This document shows, in pieces, positions 1 through 5,614 of a DNA stretch of 14,879 nucleotides. The first letter of the stretch is position 1. Every line of letters starts with the position of its first letter. Made by a program: the position numbers and the translations under genes. The stretch spans positions 1 to 14,879 of the forward strand of contig CAYTJQ010000070.1 of the NCBI GenBank assembly GCA_964438205.1, written 5' to 3'. Source of the DNA: Pseudohaliea sp964438205. Lineage in GTDB: Bacteria; Pseudomonadota; Gammaproteobacteria; Pseudomonadales; Halieaceae. The notes beneath the pieces were generated by a model. It searched no databases, was not told the origin of the DNA, and saw nothing but the letters and a program-made list of their open reading frames with translations.

Positions 1-521
1 ACCAGCGCACGACTGCGCGCGAAGGCCAGCAGCTCCTCCCCGGAAACCTCGTGAAAGCCGCGCTCCCGGTTCTCCGCCTCGTCCTCGCCGTGGCGCAGCG
101 TGATCACCAGTGCGCCGCCCGGGCGCAGGCAGTCGCTGAGCACGCGGAAGGCCCGCTCCCGGGCCGTCGGCGGGAGATGCATCCAGACCGCGGACACGAG
201 GATCAGGTCAAAGCGATGGCCCAGGCTGCGCACGCGAGCCAGTGCAGGCAGACGATCATCGAGCCAGCTGACCCGGGCGGGGCTGTGCTGCCGGGCGCGT
301 TCCCGCATACCCCGGCTGGGCTCTACAGCGATAACCTCCCAGCCCTGCTCGGCCAGCCAGTTTGCATCCCTGCCGCTACCCGCACCGACATCACAGGCAA
401 GCCCCGGCGTCCGTCCGCCCAGCACAGCGTCTGCCCAACCGGCATGAACCTCACCCGGCGTCAGGGCCAGGTAGCGCTCGCTGAGGGTATCGGCGTTGCG
501 GTCGTAGTAATTCACCGGCAT
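1..521 (-). CDS. SAM-dependent class I methyltransferase (3' end cut by window edge)
   Basis: The product is a class I methyltransferase that should move a methyl group from S-adenosylmethionine to an unknown acceptor in the cytoplasm. Reading leftward from the ATG at 521-519 gives at least 173 residues with no stop before the window edge. Motif I is DVGAGSGRD at residues 44-52, followed by the acidic post-I loop VEPS at 66-69. A later strand, FDLILVSAVWMHL (104-116), and the LRPGGALVI segment (132-140) are typical of UbiE/BioC-like folds. An ATG slightly upstream (534) runs into a stop after one codon, so 521 is the first usable start. No strong Shine-Dalgarno is seen. The C-terminus is missing, and it starts back-to-back with vapBC. 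The fold is secure; the substrate is not known. Confidence 0.85.
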   Translation of the reverse strand, partial: MPVNYYDRNADTLSERYLALTPGEVHAGWADAVLGGRTPGLACDVGAGSGRDANWLAEQGWEVIAVEPSRGMRERARQHSPARVSWLDDRLPALARVRSLGHRFDLILVSAVWMHLPPTARERAFRVLSDCLRPGGALVITLRHGEDEAENRERGFHEVSGEELLAFARSRAL

Positions 522-563
522 GACTTTACGCCATGCCGAATTGGGCGACTATGGTGAAAGCGG

Positions 564-578
564 AGCACTGATGGTGCT
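564..578. repeat. Short inverted repeat in the methyltransferase/vapB intergenic region
   Basis: AGCAC (564-568) and GTGCT (574-578) are perfect complements around a 5-nt centre. It lies 43 bp upstream of the leftward methyltransferase start, where a repressor site or leader hairpin could sit. It is short enough to arise by chance. Confidence 0.3.
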
Positions 579-589
579 GACAGGGCATC

Positions 590-629
590 GGCGCGACTAC
601 AGACTGTAGCCCTGCACTTGCAGCGCGCC
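590..629. repeat. Nested inverted repeats able to form a three-way (cruciform-like) junction
   Basis: Outer arms GGCGCG (590-595) and CGCGCC (624-629) are perfect complements. Between them lie two more palindromes: CTACAG-A-CTGTAG (597-609) and CTGCA-CT-TGCAG (612-623). Only 3 bases (596, 610, 611) fall outside the four arms and two small hairpins. Folded as single-stranded DNA or RNA, this would be a stem carrying two hairpins. It sits 52 bp before the vapB start. It has no integron attC core and no U-tract, so it is neither a clear recombination site nor a standard terminator. It could be an operator cluster or an intergenic palindromic repeat. Confidence 0.5.
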
Positions 630-646
630 ACGCCCCGGCATAAGCT

Positions 647-667
647 TGTATACACACCAGGTATATC
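647..667 (+). promoter_or_regulatory. Putative VapBC operator / promoter region
   Basis: The 8-bp palindrome TGTATACA (647-654) is followed 13 bp later by the similar GTATAT (661-666), immediately upstream of vapB. VapB-type antitoxins usually bind AT-rich inverted repeats over their own promoter, so this is the best autoregulatory site. These AT-rich blocks stand out from the GC-rich surroundings. No convincing -35/-10 pair is visible; the assignment rests on position and symmetry. Confidence 0.35.
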
Positions 668-681
668 CCGAGGGCTCAACC

Positions 682-909
682 ATGCAGAGCACAGTCTTTA
701 TGAACAATCGTACGCAGGCCGTCAGACTCCCGAAGGCAGTGGCATTGCCGGATGACGTGAAACACGTTGAAGTCTTCGCTATCGGTCGGGCGCGGCTGAT
801 CGTACCGGCGGGGGAAGCCTGGGACAGCTGGTTCGATGGTCCTGACGTTTCCGAGGATTATCTCACCGACCGGGACCAGCCACCTGCACAGGAACGCCCG
901 GATTGCTGA
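682..909 (+). CDS. vapB: VapB-type antitoxin (AbrB/SpoVT fold)
   Basis: This 75-residue antitoxin should neutralise the VapC ribonuclease encoded next to it and repress the operon. The N-terminal part (about residues 1-45) is a swapped-hairpin AbrB domain, with the family hallmark NRTQAVRLPKAV at 9-20. The acidic tail with DYLTDRDQPPAQER (59-72) matches the region that usually wraps around the toxin. I chose the ATG at 682 because a GAGG lies about 9 nt upstream; in-frame codons further upstream extend into the putative operator. The stop overlaps the vapC start by one base (TGATG), which predicts translational coupling. Composition is more AT-rich than in the flanking genes, suggesting acquisition by transfer. 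Confidence 0.88.
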   Translation: MQSTVFMNNRTQAVRLPKAVALPDDVKHVEVFAIGRARLIVPAGEAWDSWFDGPDVSEDYLTDRDQPPAQERPDC

Positions 910-1310
910 TGCTCAAGTACTTGCTTGATACCAACATCTGCATCTATGCGATCAAGCGCAAGCCGGTCCAGGTACGCCGGGCCCTGAACGCGCATCGCGG
1001 ACAGATCGCCATCAGCGCCATCACGCTCATGGAGCTTTTCTACGATGCGGAGAAGAGCTCGTCCCCCAGGGGGAACCTGGAAGTAATCGAGGGTTTTGCG
1101 GCGCGGGTGACGGTCCTTGCCTACGACAGCGCAGCCGCTTCCTGCACCGCACAGTTGCGGGCTGAACAGGCAGCCGCGGGTACGCAAATCGGTGCCTACG
1201 ACCAGATGATTGCCGGCCATGCCAGGAGCCAGGGCCTGACGGTTGTCACCAACAACCTGAGCGAGTATGCAAGGGTGCCGGGGCTGGTTCTCGAGGACTG
1301 GTCTTCCTGA
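909..1310 (+). CDS. vapC: VapC-type PIN-domain ribonuclease toxin
   Basis: A 133-residue PIN-domain toxin that, as in related VapCs, would cleave an essential RNA (often initiator tRNA) with Mg2+ when free of VapB. The acidic PIN residues are all in place: D7 in LLDTN, E42 in LMELFYDAEKS, and D98 in GAYDQMIAGHA. The conserved TNNLSEYARVPGL block follows at 114-126, and the C-terminal LEDW is typical of the enterobacterial VapC/MvpA subgroup. I prefer the ATG at 909 to the TTG at 903 because it overlaps the vapB stop and gives the usual MLKYLLDTN start. The gene looks intact, so the module is probably active. It converges on the next gene with only 16 bp between them. Confidence 0.9.
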   Translation: MLKYLLDTNICIYAIKRKPVQVRRALNAHRGQIAISAITLMELFYDAEKSSSPRGNLEVIEGFAARVTVLAYDSAAASCTAQLRAEQAAAGTQIGAYDQMIAGHARSQGLTVVTNNLSEYARVPGLVLEDWSS

Positions 1311-1326
1311 GCGTCGCGACTCCCGT

Positions 1327-2613
1327 CTAGAGCAACGCACCGTAGTCCGCATGCAGCTGGTCGAAGCTCAGGCTCGCGATGAAGCGGGAGAAGCTCATCC
1401 AGGTGGCGAGACCGCGGAGGTCGGCGAAGTGCGGGGGCACGAACTGCGGCGGCGCGACGATGCCCTCCTCCATGAGCAGCTGCAGCGTCTTGATGTCCTC
1501 GAGGGTGATCTTGCCGCAGAAGAGCACCGGCAGCGTGTCGAGCCTGCCCTCGGTCATCGCCAGGCGCAGGAAGTTGAAGGTCTGCACGAAACCGCGCATG
1601 TAGGCGAGGTCCTTGGTGAACGGCGGCCCTGACGGCAGGCTGCCGCGGAAGACCCGCACCGCCGTGCCGTAGCTCTCGTCCTCGCCGATCCCGGCATCGC
1701 GGAGGTAGCGGAACACCTCCACGAAGTCCGCGCCCTCTTCCGCCAGCGTCACCGCCCGCACTCGGTTGACGAGGCGCTGCAGGCGGCCGGGGCTGGACTT
1801 CAGCGTGAGAATCTCGGTCAGCACCGCCAGGCCTTCCTGGGTGGTGGTGGCCGAGGGTGGGCCCTTCGAGAGGAACGTGCAGTATGGCTGCGCCGCGCCG
1901 TTCAGGGTCGTGCCGAGGTGTATCCAGCCCTCATGCACCTCGAGCACGTCGAGGTCCTGGGCATTGAAGCGCGCATCGCTGCGGATCTTCAGGTAATCGG
2001 AGCCCGCCGCGGCATCGGCGGTCATCTGGTCGTTGAGCAGGACGCGAATGCCGGCATCCGGGAAGGTCGCCGAGAAGCGCGCGTTCAGGTGCTCGACGGC
2101 CGTCGCCGCATCGATGGTCTTTTCCGCCTCGGCCATGGAGTCGTTGCGCAGCAGGTTGGCGACGGTTTCTTCCATCACGGTGCCGAGGTCCGCGAGCGTC
2201 GGGTCACCGGCGTGGAAGACGTCGGAGGCCGCGCCGTAGAGGTCTTCCGCATAGCGGCCGAAGTCCTCGGTGCCACGGACCTCGAGCATGCGCACCACCG
2301 TCGTGTACTCGCGGCAGATGCGTCGCATGATGCCGGAAAGCGGGTTCAGCTGGCCGAGCTGCCGGGCGATGTCGCGCTCGATCTCGTGGAGCTCCATGCG
2401 TTTCTGCCGGGGCTCGAAGTCCAGCGGGTTGCGCTGCTCATAGAACGCTGCGTCCACCGCGGGCAGCTCGCGGCAGCCGCTGGCGAAGAAACGCTCGCGA
2501 ACGTCGCTGTGCCACTTGATGGCGTCGAGGATACGAATGGGCCGCTGCGCCTCGACGATGCGGTCCGAGAGCGCGCGCACGGTGGCGAGGTAGTCTGTCG
2601 TCTGCGAGTCCAT
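1327..2613 (-). CDS. QEGLA-motif / DUF1704 putative HExxxH metallopeptidase
   Basis: This protein belongs to the DUF1704 family, annotated in bacteria as 'flavohemoglobin expression-modulating QEGLA motif protein'. Its animal relatives (KIAA0895L/MATCAP) are zinc tubulin tyrosine carboxypeptidases. The 428-residue product carries HEGWIH at 227-232, which fits the HExxxH zinc site. The name-giving TTTQEGLA lies about 30 residues later (256-263) and supplies the likely third ligand, E260. The bacterial substrate is unknown and no tubulin is expected. The protein has no signal peptide, so it should be cytoplasmic. A GTG at 2640 would add nine residues, but the likely promoter (-10 at 2657-2652) leaves almost no leader for it, so I prefer the ATG at 2613. 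Family assignment is firm; enzymatic activity is inferred. Confidence 0.87.
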   Translation of the reverse strand: MDSQTTDYLATVRALSDRIVEAQRPIRILDAIKWHSDVRERFFASGCRELPAVDAAFYEQRNPLDFEPRQKRMELHEIERDIARQLGQLNPLSGIMRRICREYTTVVRMLEVRGTEDFGRYAEDLYGAASDVFHAGDPTLADLGTVMEETVANLLRNDSMAEAEKTIDAATAVEHLNARFSATFPDAGIRVLLNDQMTADAAAGSDYLKIRSDARFNAQDLDVLEVHEGWIHLGTTLNGAAQPYCTFLSKGPPSATTTQEGLAVLTEILTLKSSPGRLQRLVNRVRAVTLAEEGADFVEVFRYLRDAGIGEDESYGTAVRVFRGSLPSGPPFTKDLAYMRGFVQTFNFLRLAMTEGRLDTLPVLFCGKITLEDIKTLQLLMEEGIVAPPQFVPPHFADLRGLATWMSFSRFIASLSFDQLHADYGALL

Positions 2614-2651
2614 GGTGCGATGCGTCGGGGCACGAAGCACCCCGGTACTGC

Positions 2652-2680
2652 ATCATAGGTGACACCCCCGGGACTTGCGA
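2652..2680 (-). promoter_or_regulatory. Possible sigma70 promoter for the QEGLA gene
   Basis: Read leftward, TATGAT (2657-2652) matches the -10 consensus at 5 of 6 positions. TCGCAA (2680-2675) lies 17 bp upstream as a weak -35 (3 of 6). Transcription would start near 2645, favouring the ATG at 2613 as translation start. Confidence 0.35.
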
Positions 2681-2692
2681 GCGCAGACCTCC

Positions 2693-2698
2693 TACAAT
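2693..2698 (+). promoter_or_regulatory. Possible -10 element for the lipoprotein gene
   Basis: TACAAT matches the -10 consensus at 5 of 6 positions and lies 32 bp before the ATG at 2731. No matching -35 is seen at the usual distance, so an activator or another sigma factor may be involved, or the match may be chance. Confidence 0.25.
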
Positions 2699-2730
2699 GA
2701 AGTGAACACAACCTCTTGCGGGAGCAACGC

Positions 2731-3054
2731 ATGCAACGGCTGCTGCTTGTCCTCACCCTCGCGGCCCTCGCCGCCTGTCATGACCGGGAGGCCGTGGAGG
2801 TCCCCCTCGACCAGCTCGTGGCACAGCAGGCGGCCTACGACGGGCGCACGGTCGTCGCCGTGGGCATGCTGCGCAGTCACCCGGAACCCGAGCACTACTG
2901 GATCGAGGACGACGGCTACAACCGCGTCGAGATCGCCTGGGGGGACGACCTCGCCCCCTATCTCGGCCAGCGCCTGGCCGTGCGCGGCCTGTTCCGCTAT
3001 GACCCGGAGAAGGGCAGGCGCATCGATGTGGAGTACCTCGCCCCCTCGCCCTGA
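2731..3054 (+). CDS. Small predicted lipoprotein, possible OB-like beta domain
   Basis: A 107-residue protein with an N-terminal lipoprotein signal: MQRLLLVLTLAALAAC, with lipobox LAAC and the lipidated cysteine at 16. The residue after it is His rather than Asp, which favours sorting to the outer membrane. The mature part is short and strand-rich (DGRTVVAVGMLR, YWIEDDGYNRVEIAW, GQRLAVRGLFRYD), resembling the small OB-like modules of periplasmic proteins. I do not recognise a named family. The ATG at 2731 has GGGAG (2720-2724) six bases upstream, better than the TTG at 2716. It is followed after 27 bp by an SDR gene on the same strand and is probably co-transcribed with it. Confidence 0.8.
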   Translation: MQRLLLVLTLAALAACHDREAVEVPLDQLVAQQAAYDGRTVVAVGMLRSHPEPEHYWIEDDGYNRVEIAWGDDLAPYLGQRLAVRGLFRYDPEKGRRIDVEYLAPSP

Positions 3055-3081
3055 GCAGGGCCGGTAACGGGAGACACCGCC

Positions 3082-3885
3082 ATGAGCAAGGAACGACACC
3101 TCGCGCTGGTCACCGGCGCCTCCGCCGGCATCGGCGAAGCCCTGGCCACGGAGCTGGCCGCCAGCGGCTATGACCTCGTGCTGGTCGCCCGTCGCACCGG
3201 CAAGCTGCGCAGCGTGGCAAAGCGTCTGCAGGACAAGTACGCGATCGAGGCCCACGTGCGCACCACGGACCTGTTGCAACCCGCGGCGGCCGCGCGCCTC
3301 GCGCGCCGCCTCGAGCGCGAGGGACTGGCCGTGGATGTGCTCGTGAACAACGCGGGGCTGCTGGAGGCCGGCTACTTCACTGATATGGACACGGAAGCCC
3401 TCCAGCGGATGGTTCAGCTCAACATCGGCACCCTGACCGACCTGCTCGCGCAATTCCTGCCGCCCATGCGCAAGCGCGGCAGCGGCCGGGTACTCAACGT
3501 GGCCTCCATCGCCGCCTTCCAGCCCGTGGTCGGCCTGGCGGCCTACGCGGCCACCAAGGCCTACGTGCTCTCCCTGGGCGAGGCCCTGGGCGAGGAACTG
3601 CGCGGCTCGGGCGTGACCGTCACGACCCTGTGCCCGGGCATTACGGACACGAGCATGATCGCCCACGCCGCCGATGATGCGCCGGGCTTCGGCGAGCTGC
3701 CGCGGGTGATCATCGGCAGCCCGGAGGACGTCGCCCGCGCCGGCGTGCGCGGCCTGCTCCGCGGCGACCCGATCGTGGTACCCGGTGTCCTCAACCGGGC
3801 CAGTACGCTGCTGGCGGACAACCTGCCCCGCTGGCTGCGCCGGCGGCTGATGGGCGCCCTGGCGCGGAGCCGCCTGGGGGCATGA
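3082..3885 (+). CDS. Short-chain dehydrogenase/reductase (SDR), classical type
   Basis: A cytoplasmic NAD(P)-dependent oxidoreductase of 267 residues. The cofactor motif TGASAGIG is at 11-18, the structural NNAG at 89-92, the catalytic serine at 142, and the catalytic YxxxK as Y155-A-A-T-K159. The pair ARR at 36-38, after the second strand, is common in NADPH-preferring members such as the DltE/YqjQ-like 'SDR family oxidoreductase' group. The substrate cannot be read from the sequence. The C-terminal LPRWLRRRLMGALARSR is basic and amphipathic and could touch the membrane. GGGAG lies nine bases before the ATG. It follows the small lipoprotein gene by 27 bp. Confidence 0.92.
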   Translation: MSKERHLALVTGASAGIGEALATELAASGYDLVLVARRTGKLRSVAKRLQDKYAIEAHVRTTDLLQPAAAARLARRLEREGLAVDVLVNNAGLLEAGYFTDMDTEALQRMVQLNIGTLTDLLAQFLPPMRKRGSGRVLNVASIAAFQPVVGLAAYAATKAYVLSLGEALGEELRGSGVTVTTLCPGITDTSMIAHAADDAPGFGELPRVIIGSPEDVARAGVRGLLRGDPIVVPGVLNRASTLLADNLPRWLRRRLMGALARSRLGA

Positions 3886-3972
3886 TGAACGGCTGACCAC
3901 ATTAGATGTACCTCTCCAAACGCCGGTGCGGCAAGCTTCTCCTTGGCGACGTCATCCGGGGAAGCTACGCTC

Positions 3973-4410
3973 ATGAGCAGCTATGGCTTCGACCCAGAAC
4001 AGTATGCCCGTGAACTCGAGGGCTTTGGTGTGCCTCATGAAACGGCAAGCGCGCAGGCAGCGGCGATGAGCAAAGCCCTGCTGCTACCGCAAGAACCCCC
4101 GCTCACGGCACGGCACTTCGAGCTGTTGATGCACCGCTTTGGTTTCCTGGAACAGCGTCTCGAGCTGCTGGACCGGCGTTTTGAAACGGTGGACCGGCGC
4201 TTTGAGCAGGTCGACCAGCGCCTCGACAAGCTTGACCACCGCTTCGAGGTGCTGGAGGAGCAGCAGAAGCAGGTCGACGGCCGGCTTCACGCGCATGACC
4301 AGCGCTTCACCGTCGTCGAGCAGCGGTTGAACCTGCACACCTGGATGCTCGGTCTCATTATCCTGACTCTGGTCGTGCCGCAGCTCCAGGCCTGGTTCGC
4401 CCTGCCCTGA
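3973..4410 (+). CDS. Coiled-coil protein with C-terminal membrane anchor (DUF1640/CCDC90-like)
   Basis: A 145-residue protein with three parts. Residues 5-37 (FDPEQYARELEGFGVPHETA, then AQAAAMSKAL) resemble the head of the DUF1640/CCDC90 family, whose eukaryotic members include MCUR1. Residues 54-121 form a long coiled coil built from seven-residue units of the pattern RRFExVD. Residues 123-144 form one hydrophobic helix (TWMLGLIILTLVVPQLQAWF). This predicts a tail-anchored inner-membrane protein with its coil in the cytoplasm. Bacterial members have no agreed function; a scaffold or oligomerising role is an inference. I chose the ATG at 3973 (GGGGA about ten bases upstream) over the TTG at 3943. 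It converges with the DUF2855 gene. Confidence 0.78.
   Translation: MSSYGFDPEQYARELEGFGVPHETASAQAAAMSKALLLPQEPPLTARHFELLMHRFGFLEQRLELLDRRFETVDRRFEQVDQRLDKLDHRFEVLEEQQKQVDGRLHAHDQRFTVVEQRLNLHTWMLGLIILTLVVPQLQAWFALP
4150..4254 (+). repeat. Five imperfect 21-bp tandem units inside the coiled-coil gene
   Basis: Units start at 4150, 4171, 4192, 4213 and 4234, each opening GA(A/C)C(A/G)(G/C)CG and encoding seven residues with heptad spacing. The third-position differences suggest old duplications held by selection on the coil, not recent slippage. Such units can expand or contract, changing coil length in steps of one heptad. Confidence 0.7.
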
Positions 4411-4460
4411 TTCCGCCCCGGCACGCTGCCGCACCCGGCGCCTGGCGAGGCCGTAAAGCA

Positions 4461-4520
4461 GCGCCCACAGGGTCGAGGAGGGTCGAGTTCGAGTCGCGGG
4501 CTTCGATCCAGCTGTGGCGC
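4461..4520. repeat. Convergent intergenic region with a long-loop inverted repeat
   Basis: GCGCCCACAG (4461-4470) pairs with CTGTGGCGC (4512-4520) with one bulged base, enclosing 41 nt. Inside, AGGGTCGAG occurs twice in direct repeat (4469-4477 and 4479-4487). The element lies between two genes that converge, so a bidirectional terminator structure is possible, but there is no U-tract on either strand. Confidence 0.3.
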
Positions 4521-4522
4521 GC

Positions 4523-5614
4523 CTACAGCGAGAGAATCAGCCCCTCGGCGGGATCGGCGCGGTTTTCCAGCAGGCGCTGGTAGGCTTCTTTAACACCGTC
4601 AGGGCCCTGTTCACTTCGCACTTTGAGCCAGCCCGCCGCCTCATCCGCGAAGGGGGTCCAGGCGGCGGCGAGGCGCTCGGCCACGCCGGCGGGCCCCCAG
4701 TCTTCATTGCGCTTCGCGACCTGCGTCGGCGCAAAGAAAAGCTCCGGCTTCGGCCCGGGCAGGTCATCGTTGCCGCCGAGCGCCGCCGCTTCCCAGTGGG
4801 TCACACCTACCGAGCAGCTGTAGGCCAGGTTGTCGGCGTAGTGGCGGTGAATCGACGCGCGCAGGTCACCGTTGCCGGCCATGTCCACGAACACCACCGG
4901 GCCCCCGGGCAGCGCGCCGAGCTTGTCGTAGGTCACGGCGGCGTCGTAGCAGCAGAGGGACTCGACGAAGCGCTTATTGCCGGGTGAGGTGAGGCCGACG
5001 ACGCGCACCCGGCCCTTGCGCGTCCGATGCAAAAGCCAGGCGAGGCCCACCGCAGTCTTGCTGGAGGCGCTGGAGAGCAGCACGGTGCCCGCGCCGAAGA
5101 AGTCGTTGTCGGCGAGAAAATCGTCGATGAAGAAACCGGTGGTGAACAACGGGCGGAAGAGCATCAGCAATGCCTCGTGTTCCGGGCGGTACAGCGGGTC
5201 CGCCGCGCAGCGCTGGTACTGGTTGTACACCGCCGGCAGCTGCGCCCGATGCGCGGCGCCGTCCGTGAAGCTGCGGTCGCCGACCGCCTTCGGCTGCACC
5301 AGCAGGTGGCCGGCCATGGGAAAGTAGCCGTAGAAACGTTCGCCCTCGGCCACCTCGTCGACACCGCTCGAGACCACGTCGGCGAAGCCCCAGACGGGGA
5401 TGCGGCCCCAGCCGGCCTCAGCCGCCGGGAAGAACTGCCAGTAGCCGATCATGTCGCCGGTGACGCCGTAGGTGATGTTGTTCGCCGTGAGCGCAAAGGC
5501 GTCGATGCGCAGCAGCGCCTCCCCGGGTTCGGCCGGCGACATGGCCTCGCTGACGATGCGGGTCTCGGCGAGCTGGTCGCGGCGGACTTCAAAGGCCTGG
5601 CTCTGGTTTTCCAT
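4523..5614 (-). CDS. DUF2855 family protein
   Basis: A 363-residue cytoplasmic protein of the DUF2855 family, which has no proven reaction. Its layout resembles medium-chain dehydrogenase/reductases. The N-terminal half has the opening GEALLRIDAFALTANNITYG (31-50), as in quinone-oxidoreductase-like proteins, and a centre with FGAGTVLLSSASSKTAVGLA (173-192) in the position of the nucleotide-binding fold. The usual GxGxxG is replaced by SSASSKTA, so cofactor use differs from standard MDRs or is lost. The ATG at 5614 follows GGAGG by 11 bases. Its first 26 nt lie inside the end of the symporter gene, so the two are surely one operon, with this gene second. A role in handling whatever the symporter imports is an inference. 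Confidence 0.85.
   Translation of the reverse strand: MENQSQAFEVRRDQLAETRIVSEAMSPAEPGEALLRIDAFALTANNITYGVTGDMIGYWQFFPAAEAGWGRIPVWGFADVVSSGVDEVAEGERFYGYFPMAGHLLVQPKAVGDRSFTDGAAHRAQLPAVYNQYQRCAADPLYRPEHEALLMLFRPLFTTGFFIDDFLADNDFFGAGTVLLSSASSKTAVGLAWLLHRTRKGRVRVVGLTSPGNKRFVESLCCYDAAVTYDKLGALPGGPVVFVDMAGNGDLRASIHRHYADNLAYSCSVGVTHWEAAALGGNDDLPGPKPELFFAPTQVAKRNEDWGPAGVAERLAAAWTPFADEAAGWLKVRSEQGPDGVKEAYQRLLENRADPAEGLILSL

Noticed and set aside
590..629. Integron attC site or Rho-independent terminator
   Set aside because: There is no attC core triplet layout and no integrase gene in view, and no T-run follows the hairpins.
2692..3900. Long leftward open frame opposite the lipoprotein and SDR genes
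   Set aside because: It spans two well-supported genes and its protein shows no domain, as expected of GC-rich antisense frames.
4461..4520. tRNA-like string (TTCGAGT and CTTCGATCCA) between convergent genes
   Set aside because: The T-arm has a mismatch, no 5' acceptor half pairs with the supposed 3' end, and no anticodon or D arm is found. A tRNA fragment left by integration is not supported either.
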